A DNA stretch of 64,000 nucleotides. Origin: Streptomyces atroolivaceus. GTDB taxonomy: Bacteria > Actinomycetota > Actinomycetes > Streptomycetales > Streptomycetaceae. A model generated the notes under the pieces. That model had not been told where the DNA came from. It saw nothing but the letters and a program-made list of their open reading frames with translations, and did not search any database. Position numbers and translations under genes: made by a program. Positions 26,313 through 37,556 of this stretch are shown piece by piece; positions within the stretch are counted from its first letter, which is position 1, and each line of letters starts with the position of its first letter. The stretch covers positions 186,001 to 250,000 of the forward strand of contig NZ_JNXG01000001.1 in NCBI RefSeq assembly GCF_000717025.1, in the 5' to 3' direction.

Positions 26313-27335
26313 GTGAGGGGTCATCAAATCGATACCCATGAGGCGAACCCGGCACATTCCCACGGCCCCCGGGAGCTCTGCGAACCGGCGCTCCAGCTGT
26401 ACGAGGAGGCGCTGCGTGTGGGGCGGGTCTCCCGCACCGCCCTGGCGTCGGCCCCGTGCCTGATCGAGATGTCCCTGGTCCACCCCGACACCGGCGACGA
26501 CGCGTGGATGCGCCCCGTCCCGCCGTCCGCCGCACTGGCCCACCTGCTGCAGCCCATCACCCGTGAGATCGACGAACGAATACGGCTGAGCACCGCTCTG
26601 AGCCGGGTGCTGACACCGCTGGCGTCCGTCGCCGACGAGAACCCCAACCTGGCGATCACCGTGCTCGACGGGAGGCCGCAGATCGTGTCCGCCCTCCGGG
26701 AGGCCGCCCTCCACGCGAGGGAGGAGGTGCTGACGGCGCAGCCCGGGGGCAACCGGCTGGAGCACCACATGAGGCAGGGGCTGGAGAACGCCCGTTCGGC
26801 GATCGCCGGAGGAGCCAGGCTCCGGCACATCTACCAGCACCCGGCCCGCTACAACTCCCGGGTCAAGGACTACGTGTCACAGGTGCCCGGCGACTGCCTC
26901 CAGGTCCGCACGGTGGAACAGACCGTCGAACGGCTCATCATCTTCGACCGCACCGTCGCCTACATACCCGCCACCCCCGAACGCAACGTGGCCCTGGAGA
27001 TCCGCCACCCGGCCCTGGTGCGCTACCTCGTCCAGGTCTACGAGGTCCTCTGGGCGCAGGCGACCCCGCTCACCCAGCAGCTCCCCACGACCGCCCCCGG
27101 CGCCCAGGTCACGGCCGTCCAGCAGAGCATCGCCCGGCTCCTCGGCGAGGGCCACGTCGACGACGTGGTGGCACGCAAGCTGGGCATCAGCGTCCGGACC
27201 TGCCGCTCCCACATCGCCAAGCTCATGCAGGCCCTGGGGGCCACCAGCAGGACCCATCTGGGCGTCCTGATCATGCGGTCCGGCATCGTGGACACCGCCC
27301 CGGCCACGGGGAAGGGGTCCGTCCCGGAGTCGTGA
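26313..27335 (+). CDS. LuxR-type HTH regulator 2 (paralog of regulator 1)
   Basis: About 340 residues, alignable with regulator 1 over the whole length: APCLIEMSLVHPD against APCLMDFALLHPD, VPPSAALAHLL against VPPSAALAQRL, EEVLTAQPGGNRLE against TEVLTVQPGGGRSE, RLIIFDRTVAYIPA against RLLIFDRTVAFIPA, and GHVDDVVARKLGISVRTCRSHIAKLMQALG in the DNA-binding domain. The start is a GTG at 26313 by alignment; no ribosome-binding sequence precedes it, so translation may be leaderless or coupled. It ends against the hspR terminator. Tandem duplication followed by divergence is the likely origin. Confidence 0.8.
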   Translation: MRGHQIDTHEANPAHSHGPRELCEPALQLYEEALRVGRVSRTALASAPCLIEMSLVHPDTGDDAWMRPVPPSAALAHLLQPITREIDERIRLSTALSRVLTPLASVADENPNLAITVLDGRPQIVSALREAALHAREEVLTAQPGGNRLEHHMRQGLENARSAIAGGARLRHIYQHPARYNSRVKDYVSQVPGDCLQVRTVEQTVERLIIFDRTVAYIPATPERNVALEIRHPALVRYLVQVYEVLWAQATPLTQQLPTTAPGAQVTAVQQSIARLLGEGHVDDVVARKLGISVRTCRSHIAKLMQALGATSRTHLGVLIMRSGIVDTAPATGKGSVPES

Positions 27336-27356
27336 GACTCCGGGACGGACCCCTTC
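27311..27356. terminator. Bidirectional terminator, regulator 2 / hspR
   Basis: Twenty-one-base perfect arms around GTGA; the loop includes the TGA stop of regulator 2. It separates this locus from the converging dnaK operon. Confidence 0.9.
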
Positions 27357-27368
27357 CGGCCGGCCGGC

Positions 27369-27815
27369 TCAGTCCTTGGGCCGCTTCGGCCGCCAGACCA
27401 CCAGCGCACCGGCCTGCTGCACATCCTGGTACGGCACCAGATCACGCCGGTAGGAGGCGTGCACCTGGGCCTCGCGCTGCTGCATGGCCACGGCCGCGCC
27501 GTCCACCGCCGCCGACAGCTCGGCCACGCGCTGCTGGAGTGCGGCGACCTGGTTCTCCAACTCGATGATGCGCTTGATGCCCGCGAGGTTGATGCCCTCG
27601 TCCTGCGACAACTGCTGGACGGTGCGCAGCAGTTCGATGTCACGGGCCGAGTAGCGCCGTCCGCGTCCGGCCGTGCGGTCGGGCGAGACCAGGCCGAGGC
27701 GGTCGTACTGGCGCAGTGTCTGCGGGTGCAGGCCCGAGAGCTGGGCCGCGATCGAGATCACGTAGACCGGGGACTCGTCGGTCAGCTGGTACGGATTGCG
27801 TCGACGGCCGTCCAT
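27369..27815 (-). CDS. hspR: Heat-shock repressor HspR (MerR family)
   Basis: 148 residues. A MerR-type winged helix (VYVISIAAQLSGLHPQTLRQYDRLGLVSPDRTAGRGRRYSARDIELL) is followed by a leucine-rich coiled coil (ELENQVAALQQRVAEL) and a basic tail. HspR represses the dnaK operon, clpB and lon at HAIR sites, with DnaK as co-repressor. It is the last gene of dnaK-grpE-dnaJ-hspR and starts one base after the dnaJ stop. HAIR sites are visible upstream of dnaK and clpB in this window. Confidence 0.98.
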   Translation of the reverse strand: MDGRRRNPYQLTDESPVYVISIAAQLSGLHPQTLRQYDRLGLVSPDRTAGRGRRYSARDIELLRTVQQLSQDEGINLAGIKRIIELENQVAALQQRVAELSAAVDGAAVAMQQREAQVHASYRRDLVPYQDVQQAGALVVWRPKRPKD

Positions 27816-27816
27816 C

Positions 27817-29004
27817 TCAAGCTCCCTTCGCAGCCTGGAACAGCTCCGCCCGCGGGTCCTCCCCCGCGGTCGACTTCCGATAGGCCTCCAGCGCGTCCTG
27901 GGCGTCCGCGCCGAGGTCCGTGGGTACGGTCACCTCGACGGTGACCAGCAGGTCGCCCCGGGTGCCGTCCTTGCGGACTGCGCCCTTGCCACGAGCCCGC
28001 ATCGTACGGCCGTTGGGCGTACCGGCCGGGAGTTTCAGGGTGACCGGAGGCCCTCCGAGCGTGGGGACCTTCACCTCGCCGCCGAGCGCCGCCTCCGGGA
28101 AGGTGACGGGAACGGTGACGGTGAGGTTGTCGCCCTTGCGGCCGAAGACCGGGTGGGCGTCGACGTGGACGACGACGTACAGGTCGCCCGCCGGGCCACC
28201 GCGCTCGCCCGGGCTGCCCTTGCCGCGCAGCCGGATCCGCTGGCCGTCCAGCACCCCTGCCGGGATCCTGACCTGCATCGTGCGGGCCGACTTCGCCCGG
28301 CCGCTGCCCTTGCAGACCTCGCAGGCGTCCTGGGCGATGAGGCCCCGGCCCTTGCAGTCCACGCAGGGATCGGTGAGGGAGAACCCGCCGCCTGTACCGC
28401 GCGACACCTGGCCGGTGCCGACGCACGTCGGGCAGACCCTCGGGGTGCCGTTCTTGTCGCCGGTGCCCGAACACGCCTTGCAGGGAGCCTGGCTGGACAT
28501 CCGCAGCGGGACCGTGGCCCCGTCGACCGCCTCGGTGAAGCTGAGCGTCACCTCGGACTCGATGTCCTGGCCGCGCCGCGGCTGGACACGTGTGCCGGCA
28601 CCGCCGCGGTTGAACAGTCCGCCGAAGACGTCACCCAGGCCGCCGCCACCGCCGAAACCGCCGGCGCCGGCGGTCTGGCCGCCGCCCGGGGCCCCGCCGA
28701 AGAGGTCACCCAGGTCGAAGTTGAAGTTGCCGCCCGCACCGCCGGGACCCGCCCGGAAGCCTCCGTTGCCGAAGAGTGCGCGCGCCTCGTCGTACTCCTT
28801 GCGCTTCTTGGGGTCACCGAGGACGTCGTTCGCCTCGGAGATCTCCTTGAAACGCTCCTCGGCCTTGGCGTCACCCTTGTTGGCGTCCGGGTGGTACTCG
28901 CGGGCGAGCTTCCGGTACGCCTTCTTGACCTCGGCGTCGGTGGCGTCCTTGGGGACGCCGAGGACCTTGTAGTAGTCCTTCTCGACGAAGTCCTTCGTGC
29001 TCAT
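27817..29004 (-). CDS. dnaJ: Chaperone DnaJ (type I J-protein)
   Basis: 395 residues. The J domain at 8-73 has the HPD triad ([10 protein letters not shown]). A Gly/Phe-rich linker follows, then four CxxCxGxG-type zinc repeats ([32 protein letters not shown]), then the substrate-binding C-terminal domains. It delivers unfolded protein to DnaK and stimulates its ATPase. The glycine linker is long ([19 protein letters not shown]...), as in the actinobacterial DnaJ1 type. Part of the HspR-controlled operon. Confidence 0.98.
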   Translation of the reverse strand: MSTKDFVEKDYYKVLGVPKDATDAEVKKAYRKLAREYHPDANKGDAKAEERFKEISEANDVLGDPKKRKEYDEARALFGNGGFRAGPGGAGGNFNFDLGDLFGGAPGGGQTAGAGGFGGGGGLGDVFGGLFNRGGAGTRVQPRRGQDIESEVTLSFTEAVDGATVPLRMSSQAPCKACSGTGDKNGTPRVCPTCVGTGQVSRGTGGGFSLTDPCVDCKGRGLIAQDACEVCKGSGRAKSARTMQVRIPAGVLDGQRIRLRGKGSPGERGGPAGDLYVVVHVDAHPVFGRKGDNLTVTVPVTFPEAALGGEVKVPTLGGPPVTLKLPAGTPNGRTMRARGKGAVRKDGTRGDLLVTVEVTVPTDLGADAQDALEAYRKSTAGEDPRAELFQAAKGA

Positions 29005-29097
29005 CGACGTCCCTCCTTCCGGACGATCGGCCGTGCGGCCGGCCGTGTGGCCGGCCGCACGCCCCGTCGGTGTTCACCGCAGTGGTCGGACGGAATG

Positions 29098-31613
<2,516 letters not shown>

Positions 31614-31616
31614 CTA

Positions 31617-31637
31617 CTTGAGTGGATCTGACTCAAG
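31617..31637. promoter_or_regulatory. HAIR element 1 (HspR operator), dnaK promoter
   Basis: CTTGAGT-GGATCTG-ACTCAAG, an exact match to the HAIR consensus, 22 bases upstream of the dnaK start, between the promoter and the ribosome-binding site. Confidence 0.95.
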
Positions 31638-31669
31638 GATGCATGACACCCACCCCGGAGTCAAAGGAC

Positions 31670-31688
31670 CTGAGCCACTTACGCTCAA
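31670..31688. promoter_or_regulatory. Degenerate second HAIR-type repeat, dnaK promoter
   Basis: On the minus strand TTGAG-N9-CTCAG, the same spacing as HAIR with one mismatch in an arm, about 33 bases upstream of the first. Known dnaK promoters in Streptomyces carry several HspR-bound inverted repeats, which supports it. Confidence 0.6.
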
Positions 31689-31900
31689 CTTATGTGCTCG
31701 CATCCGCGCTGAGCAGGTGTTTCGCGTGTTCGGGCAACGCCGGAGGCTCTCCGGAGGTCTTCCATGGCCTCCTCGATCCGCGACACCGGCCGCGCGGCAC
31801 GTCACACACACGCCTCCCACCATCGCACCGTGGGATCGTTCTGTCACAAAATGGCATGGAGACGGGCAAACCGTCACGTCATCGACTCCGGGCAGGTGCA

Positions 31901-32632
31901 ATGCGGAACGCGAGGCAGACCGCGGAACGAAGGAAGCGGCGCCCCGGCACATCGGCTCGGGTGAGGAGCTCAAGAGCCGGCCGGGTCCCCCGGGCCGCCC
32001 TGGCGGCCGAGCGCGTCGCCGAGCGCCTGGCAGCCGTGACGGCCGAGCGCGTCGCCGGACCGCTGGCCACCCTGACCGCCAAGCGGGCCCTGGACCTGAC
32101 GCTCGGCACGGCCCTCCTGCTCCTCACGTCCCCCGCACTCGCCCTCGGCGCCCTGGCCCTCACGCTCCGGTCACCCCACGACCGGGGAGGAGTACTGCTG
32201 CGCGAGACCAGGGTCGGCCTGGGCGGCCGCCTCTTCGAGCTGCGCTCGCTGCGCACCCGACGCCTCCGGCTCGACCTGCTGTCCCGGCTGCCCCACGTCG
32301 TCCGGGGGGAGCTGTCCCTGGTCGGCCCGGCCCCGCTCACCCCCGACGAGGCCGCCCTGCTCGGACCGGCCGCAGGACACTGGCGCCAGGGGCTCAGGCC
32401 GGGGCTGACCGGCCTGGCCCAGGTGCGGGCCCGCTCCGGAATGCCCTGGGACGAACCCGCCCTCCTCGACGCGCACTACGCAGAGCATCATGGGACGGGG
32501 CTCGACCTGGCGATCCTGGCGCAATCCGTACGCATCCACCTACGTGCGGCGCTACGCGGACCGCGGCGCACGGGGAAGGCTCACCTGAGCGACACAGATC
32601 ACCGCCTGCCCGGCTACAGCGTGGCGGAATAA
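31901..32632 (+). CDS. Bacterial sugar transferase domain protein (WcaJ-like)
   Basis: About 243 residues. It is the catalytic Bac_transf (polyprenyl-phosphate sugar phosphotransferase) domain alone: KRALDLTLGTALLLLTSPALALGALAL membrane re-entrant helix, RETRVGLGGRLFELRSLRTRR (RvGxxGk.F.ikKfRSM), LPHVVRGELSLVGPAPLTPDE and LRPGLTGLAQVRARSGMPWDE, then LDAHYAEHHGTGLDLAIL. The R/K and ELSLVGPxP catalytic regions are kept. The frame is open further upstream (31622) but ATG 31901 has CAGGTG before it. It would start a cell-surface polysaccharide, yet no glycosyltransferase is nearby. Confidence 0.82.
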   Translation: MRNARQTAERRKRRPGTSARVRSSRAGRVPRAALAAERVAERLAAVTAERVAGPLATLTAKRALDLTLGTALLLLTSPALALGALALTLRSPHDRGGVLLRETRVGLGGRLFELRSLRTRRLRLDLLSRLPHVVRGELSLVGPAPLTPDEAALLGPAAGHWRQGLRPGLTGLAQVRARSGMPWDEPALLDAHYAEHHGTGLDLAILAQSVRIHLRAALRGPRRTGKAHLSDTDHRLPGYSVAE

Positions 32633-32661
32633 GTGGATAGTGTCAGCACAGACTGATTAAG

Positions 32662-32675
32662 TTACTGCTTAGTAA
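32662..32675. promoter_or_regulatory. Candidate operator upstream of the EtfD-like gene
   Basis: TTACT-GCTT-AGTAA, a perfect inverted repeat in an AT-richer promoter stretch 50 bases before the start. It resembles a TetR-family operator. No protein can be assigned. Confidence 0.35.
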
Positions 32676-32724
32676 TCGCTTGTACGCGCTGGATCCCACC
32701 CTCGCAGGCCCGAGGAGCCCCCAA

Positions 32725-35007
32725 ATGCAACTCGCCGCGATCATCGTGTCGCTGGTGCTGACTGTCGTCGGCGTTGCGCTCATCGCCCGAGCCGTCGCGC
32801 AGATCTACCGGTTCGTCCGTCTCGGACAGCCGGTACCGGCAGGCAGCCGCACCGACGACCCCAAGCAGCGCACGATCACCCTGGTCAAGGAGTTCCTCGG
32901 CCACACCCGGATGAACCGGTGGGGGATCGTGGGCTTCGCCCACTGGTTCGTAGCGATCGGCTTCCTGACTCTGCCGCCGACGCTGCTCCAGGCGTACGGA
33001 CAGCTCTTCCAGGCCGACTGGGTGCTCCCCGTCGTCGGTGGCTGGCTGCCGTTCGAGATGTACATCGAGTTCATCGGCATCATGACCGTGCTCGGCATCG
33101 TCACGCTGATGGCCATCCGACTGCTGAACCTGCCCTCGCGGGCCGGCCGCAAGTCCCGCTTCGCCGGCTCCAAGGCCTGGCAGGCGTACTTCGTCGAGTA
33201 CATCATCCTGATCATCGGCCTGGCCATCCTGGCGCTGCGCGGCCTCGAAGGCGCGATCCACCACGTCGAGGGCTACGAGGCCTCCTACTTCGTCTCGTAC
33301 CCCCTGGTGCTCGCCTTCAAGGGCCTCACGCTCGGCACACTCCAGAACCTGATCTACCTCACGGCGATGATCAAGATCGGCACCTCGCTGATCTGGATGA
33401 TCACGGTGTCCCTCAACACCAACATGGGTGTCGCCTGGCACCGCTTCCTCGGCTTCCCGAACATCTGGTTCAAGAGGAACGCCGACGGCGCGGTCGCGCT
33501 CGGCGCGCTGCAGCCGATGACCACGGGCGGCAAGGAGATCGACTGGGAGGACCCGGGCGAGGACGACACCTTCGGTGTCTCCCAGGTCGAGCAGTTCTCC
33601 TGGAAGGGCATCCTCGACTTCTCCACGTGCACCGAGTGCGGCCGCTGCCAGTCGCAGTGCCCGGCCTGGAACACCGGCAAGCCGCTCTCCCCGAAGCTCC
33701 TCATCATGTCCCTGCGCGACCACGCGCACGCCAAGGCCCCGTATCTGCTGGCCGGCGGCGGCAAGGACATGGAGGGCAACGAGAAGGCCACCGAGGAGCA
33801 GCTCAAGGACGTCCCCGCGGCCGCCCTCGCGGAGGCCGAGCGCCCCCTCATCGGCACCGCCGAGGAGAACGGCGTCATCGACCCGGACGTGCTGTGGTCC
33901 TGCACCACCTGCGGCGCGTGCGTGGAGCAGTGCCCGGTCGACATCGAGCACATCGACCACATCGTCGACATGCGCCGCTACCAGGTGATGATCGAGTCCG
34001 CGTTCCCGTCCGAGGCGGGCACGATGCTCAAGAACCTGGAGAAGAAGGGCAACCCCTGGGGGCTCGCCAAGAAGCAGCGCGTCGAGTGGACCAAGGAGGT
34101 CGACTTCGAGGTCCCGATCGTCGGCAAGGACGTCGAGGACCTCAGCGAGGTCGACTACCTGTACTGGGTCGGCTGCGCGGGCGCCCTCGAGGACCGGGCC
34201 AAGAAGACGACGAAGGCCTTCGCGGAGCTCCTCCACATCGCGGGCGTCAAGTTCGCGATCATGGGCGGCGACGAGAAGTGCACCGGTGACTCCGCCCGCC
34301 GCCTCGGCAACGAGCCGCTGTTCCAGCAGCTCGGCCAGGAGAACGTCGCGATGCTGAACATGGCGTTCGGCGAGTCCGCCCCAGGCGAGGAAGGGGAGGA
34401 CGACTCGACCAAGAAGCCGAAGGCGTCGAAGAAGATCGTCGCGACCTGCCCGCACTGCTTCAACACCATCGCGAACGAGTACCCGCAGCTCGGCGGCGAG
34501 TACGAGGTCATCCACCACACCCAGCTGCTCCAGCACCTGGTGGACGAGGGCAAGCTGATCCCGGTGACGCCGGTCGAGGGTCTGATCACGTACCACGACC
34601 CCTGCTACCTGGGCCGTCACAACAAGATCTACACGCCCCCGCGCGAGATCATCGCGAAGGTCCCGGGTCTGCGGAACGAGGAGATGCACCGCCACAAGGA
34701 GCGCGGCTTCTGCTGCGGCGCCGGTGGTGCCCGGATGTGGATGGAGGAGCGGATCGGCAAGCGCATCAACAACGAGCGCGTCGACGAAGCCCTCTCCCTC
34801 AACCCGGACATCGTCTCCACCGCCTGCCCGTTCTGCCTCGTCATGCTGACCGACTCGGTCAACGGCAAGAAGAACGACGGCAAGGCGAAGGAGTCGGTGC
34901 AGGTCGTCGACGTGTCGCAGCTGCTCCTGGAGTCGGTGAAGACACCCGCCGACCCGGCGGGCGACGCGGAGACGGCCGACCAGCCGGAACCGGAACCCGT
35001 CCAGTAG
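32725..35007 (+). CDS. Membrane Fe-S oxidoreductase, EtfD-like (heterodisulfide reductase CCG domains)
   Basis: About 760 residues. Six membrane spans (roughly 1-260) carry a heme/quinone-type module. Two 4Fe-4S motifs follow, CTECGRCQSQCP and CTTCGACVEQCP, then two CCG domains (CPHCFN, HDPCYLGRHN, CCGAGGARMW and CPFC). The closest known relatives are the actinobacterial EtfD proteins (Mycobacterium Rv0338c type), which pass electrons from electron-transferring flavoprotein to menaquinone in fatty acid beta-oxidation. Start ATG 32725 has GAGGAG seven bases before it; a start at 32680 is possible but lacks a site. A TTACT/AGTAA operator lies upstream. Confidence 0.88.
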   Translation: MQLAAIIVSLVLTVVGVALIARAVAQIYRFVRLGQPVPAGSRTDDPKQRTITLVKEFLGHTRMNRWGIVGFAHWFVAIGFLTLPPTLLQAYGQLFQADWVLPVVGGWLPFEMYIEFIGIMTVLGIVTLMAIRLLNLPSRAGRKSRFAGSKAWQAYFVEYIILIIGLAILALRGLEGAIHHVEGYEASYFVSYPLVLAFKGLTLGTLQNLIYLTAMIKIGTSLIWMITVSLNTNMGVAWHRFLGFPNIWFKRNADGAVALGALQPMTTGGKEIDWEDPGEDDTFGVSQVEQFSWKGILDFSTCTECGRCQSQCPAWNTGKPLSPKLLIMSLRDHAHAKAPYLLAGGGKDMEGNEKATEEQLKDVPAAALAEAERPLIGTAEENGVIDPDVLWSCTTCGACVEQCPVDIEHIDHIVDMRRYQVMIESAFPSEAGTMLKNLEKKGNPWGLAKKQRVEWTKEVDFEVPIVGKDVEDLSEVDYLYWVGCAGALEDRAKKTTKAFAELLHIAGVKFAIMGGDEKCTGDSARRLGNEPLFQQLGQENVAMLNMAFGESAPGEEGEDDSTKKPKASKKIVATCPHCFNTIANEYPQLGGEYEVIHHTQLLQHLVDEGKLIPVTPVEGLITYHDPCYLGRHNKIYTPPREIIAKVPGLRNEEMHRHKERGFCCGAGGARMWMEERIGKRINNERVDEALSLNPDIVSTACPFCLVMLTDSVNGKKNDGKAKESVQVVDVSQLLLESVKTPADPAGDAETADQPEPEPVQ

Positions 35008-35020
35008 CTGTCTCCCACCA

Positions 35021-35065
35021 CGGAAGCGGCCGGACCTGCCTCGGGGGCAGGACCGGCCGCTTCCG
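35021..35065. terminator. Terminator after EtfD-like gene
   Basis: CGGAAGCGGCCGG with CCGGCCGCTTCCG, an inner CCTGCC/GGCAGG pair and two unpaired A bases, 14 bases after the stop. Confidence 0.85.
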
Positions 35066-35208
35066 TCCGTCCTGGGTGCTGCCAGGGGCCCGCAGGGTGC
35101 CACAGACCCCCCAGGGTTCCCCTAGGGGATGTCACAGCTAGGCCGCAATGGGGCCGGTGTTCCCCCGGCCCTCACACCGCGCCCCCACGGACCAGGTACG
35201 TTCGATGT

Positions 35209-36135
35209 GTGGCTGGATTCAGGATCGGACGCGGCCGGGACAACCGCACACGGCAGCAACACCCGCAGCAGCAACAGCCGTACGGCGCGCAGGCATCACC
35301 GCCGCCGTACGGCGGGCAGTCGTGGCCGCCGGCAGGTGGCAACGGCGCACCGTACGGAGGCCCGCAGGGCGCTCCGTACGGCGGCGGGCACGGCGGCAAC
35401 GGGCCCGGGGGTGGTAACGGGCAGGCAGGCGGGCACGGCGAACCGGAGTACTTCGGCGACCCGCACCACCAGCCCTCGCAGCGGGACCCGTACGCCAACG
35501 CCCCGGGTCACACCCAGGCGTTCAGCATCAACGAGGACCCGTACGGCGACGGGAACACCTACCAGGCCGGCCAGGCCCCCGCGCACCCCTCGGGACCCAG
35601 GCTGCAGTGGAAGCAGCTGCTGAGCGGCATCGTGATGCGGCCGGGACCGACGTTCTGGCAGATGCGCGACTACCCCGTCTGGGGCCCCGCGCTCGTCGTC
35701 ACCTTCGTGTACGGCCTGCTCGCGCTCTTCGGCTTCGACCAGGCGCGCGACGAGGCGATCCACGCGGAGGTCTCCACGGCCGCCCCGTACGTGATCTTCA
35801 CGGGCGTCGGCTTCGTCATCGGCGGACTGGTCCTCGGCGCGGTCACCCACACCCTGGCGCGCCAGCTCGGCGGCACGGGCTCCTGGCAGCCGACCGTGGG
35901 CCTGTCGATGCTCATCATGTCGATCACGGACGCACCCCGCCTGATCTTCGCCCTCTTCCTCGGCGGCGAGAACTCCCTGGTCCAGATCCTCGGCTGGATG
36001 ACCTGGCTGGCCGCCGGAGCGCTCTTCACCTCCATGGTGAGCAAGTCGCACGACCTGCCGTGGCCGAAGGCCCTGGGCGCCTCCGGGATCCAGCTGATCG
36101 CGCTGCTCTCGATCATCAAGCTCGGCACGATCTGA
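35209..36135 (+). CDS. Yip1-domain membrane protein with Gln/Gly/Pro/Tyr-rich N terminus
   Basis: 308 residues. The N-terminal 130 residues are low complexity (QQQQPYGAQ, PYGGPQGAPYGGG, HGGNGPGGGNG). Residues from about 140 carry five hydrophobic spans (LVVTFVYGLLALFGF, YVIFTGVGFVIGGLVLGAV and so on), of the Yip1 family, with TVGLSMLIMSITDAPRLIF typical. Start GTG 35209. It ends at a strong bidirectional terminator. It may bind lipids or other envelope proteins; function unknown. Confidence 0.83.
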   Translation: MAGFRIGRGRDNRTRQQHPQQQQPYGAQASPPPYGGQSWPPAGGNGAPYGGPQGAPYGGGHGGNGPGGGNGQAGGHGEPEYFGDPHHQPSQRDPYANAPGHTQAFSINEDPYGDGNTYQAGQAPAHPSGPRLQWKQLLSGIVMRPGPTFWQMRDYPVWGPALVVTFVYGLLALFGFDQARDEAIHAEVSTAAPYVIFTGVGFVIGGLVLGAVTHTLARQLGGTGSWQPTVGLSMLIMSITDAPRLIFALFLGGENSLVQILGWMTWLAAGALFTSMVSKSHDLPWPKALGASGIQLIALLSIIKLGTI

Positions 36136-36152
36136 CCCTGCTCCGACACGTA

Positions 36153-36185
36153 GGAGGGCCCCGGTGCACGGCACCGGGGCCCTCC
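36153..36185. terminator. Bidirectional terminator, Yip1 / phosphoribosyltransferase
   Basis: Fifteen-base arms GGAGGGCCCCGGTGC and complement around ACG, followed by CCGTTTCG on the plus strand. Convergent genes on both sides. Confidence 0.9.
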
Positions 36186-36204
36186 CGTTTCGCTTCAGGG
36201 CTGA

Positions 36205-36705
36205 TCAGGAGTCGAGAACCTGACCCTCACGACGCACGACGGGCTTCTCCACGCTCCACGGGAAGTTGATCCACTGATCGGTCTTCTTCCACACGTACTC
36301 GCATTTCACGAGCGACTGCGGCTTCTCGTAGATGACCGCGCTGCGCACCTCGGCCACATGGTCGATACAGAAGTCGCGGACCAGCTTCAGCGTCTTTCCG
36401 GTATCGGCGACGTCATCGGCGATGAGAACCTTCTTCTGCGTGAAGTCGATGGCATTCGGGACGGGCGCCAGCATGACCGGCATTTCCAGCGTGGTCCCGA
36501 CCCCGGTGTAGAACTCGACGTTCACCAGATGAATGTTCTTGCAGTCCAGGGCATACGCCAGACCGCCCGCGACGAAGACCCCGCCCCGAGCGATGCTCAG
36601 CACGACATCCGGCTCGAAGCCGTCGTCGGCCACCGCCTGAGCCAACTCGCGTACGGCGTGCCCGAAGGCCTCGTACGTCAGATTCTCCCGCATCTCACCA
36701 GCCAT
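36205..36705 (-). CDS. Phosphoribosyltransferase (xanthine/guanine type)
   Basis: 166 residues. PRPP-binding loop KVLIADDVADTGKTLKLV, an N-terminal VVLSIARGGVFVAGGLA (pyrophosphate loop), and a late KTDQWINFPW that caps a purine in the Gpt-like group. It would salvage xanthine or guanine using PRPP, or act in another nucleotide reaction. It starts six bases after dcd and is co-transcribed, giving a nucleotide-metabolism pair. Confidence 0.87.
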   Translation of the reverse strand: MAGEMRENLTYEAFGHAVRELAQAVADDGFEPDVVLSIARGGVFVAGGLAYALDCKNIHLVNVEFYTGVGTTLEMPVMLAPVPNAIDFTQKKVLIADDVADTGKTLKLVRDFCIDHVAEVRSAVIYEKPQSLVKCEYVWKKTDQWINFPWSVEKPVVRREGQVLDS

Positions 36706-36711
36706 GCCGTA

Positions 36712-37287
36712 TCACACCTGAGTCCTGTGGAAATTCATGTAAGAACGCGAGGCGGTCGGCCCTCGCTGGCCCTGGTAGCGCGATCCGTAGCGCTCGGATC
36801 CGTACGGGAACTCGGAGGACGAAGTCAGCCGGAACATACAGAGCTGCCCGATCTTCATTCCCGGCCAGAGCTTTATCGGCAACGTCGCCAGATTCGACAG
36901 CTCCAGGGTGACGTGCCCCGAGAAACCGGGGTCGATGAACCCGGCCGTGGAATGGGTCACCAGTCCGAGCCGCCCCAGCGAGCTCTTCCCCTCCAGTCGC
37001 GACGCCAGGTCGTCGGGGAGTGAGATGACCTCGTAGGTCGAGGCGAGGACGAACTCCCCGGGGTGGAGGATGAACGCCTCGTCACCGTCCGGCTCGACCT
37101 GACGGGTCAGGTCCACCTGCTCGACGGCGGGATCGATATGCGGATAGCGGTGGTTCTCGAACACCCGGAAGTAGCGGTCCAACCGCACATCGATGCTCGA
37201 GGGCTGCACCATCGAAGCGTCGAACGGGTCAATGCGAACCCGCCCGGCATCGATCTCGGCCCGGAGGTCCTTATCTGAGAGAAGCAC
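36712..37287 (-). CDS. dcd: dCTP deaminase
   Basis: 191 residues. It converts dCTP to dUTP for thymidylate synthesis (some members also hydrolyse dUTP). Motifs: [71 protein letters not shown] (with the catalytic Glu and RLGL loop) and [14 protein letters not shown]. Standard length. Start ATG 37287. Upstream of the phosphoribosyltransferase gene. Confidence 0.97.
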   Translation of the reverse strand: MLLSDKDLRAEIDAGRVRIDPFDASMVQPSSIDVRLDRYFRVFENHRYPHIDPAVEQVDLTRQVEPDGDEAFILHPGEFVLASTYEVISLPDDLASRLEGKSSLGRLGLVTHSTAGFIDPGFSGHVTLELSNLATLPIKLWPGMKIGQLCMFRLTSSSEFPYGSERYGSRYQGQRGPTASRSYMNFHRTQV

Positions 37288-37382
37288 GCACCGAGGATAC
37301 GCAGAACGCGCGAGCCGGCCCCAACCGGACCGACCCGCGCGCCTGACTCACACCTCCGGCGCTCCCTCGAACGCCAACGGAA

Positions 37383-37556
37383 CTAGCGCTCCTCGAACAC
37401 CACAGGAACGGCCTGCCTCAACCGCGCGCAGCGCGGACAGCGGATGAGCCGCCCGGGACCGATCCGCTCGGACCCGAGCTGCTGCATCGGGAACGACGAG
37501 GTAGTGAAAACGTGCCCCTCGGCACAGCGGACGACGGTGCGCTCCATCGACGACAT
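37383..37556 (-). CDS. Small zinc-ribbon-like protein
   Basis: 57 residues: MSSMERTVVRCAEGHVFTTS then IRCPRCARLRQAVPV. A CxxxH pair (RCAEGH) and CxxC (CPRC) could bind one zinc. ATG 37556 is five bases after AAGGGA; an in-frame ATG at 37547 is possible. The pattern recurs as a conserved small protein in Streptomyces, as far as I recall. Function unknown; a nucleic-acid or protein-binding ribbon is likely. Confidence 0.7.
   Translation of the reverse strand: MSSMERTVVRCAEGHVFTTSSFPMQQLGSERIGPGRLIRCPRCARLRQAVPVVFEER

Noticed and set aside
32171..32539. Leftward frame within the sugar transferase
   Set aside because: Antisense shadow without a start site; the plus-strand frame carries the whole Bac_transf motif set.
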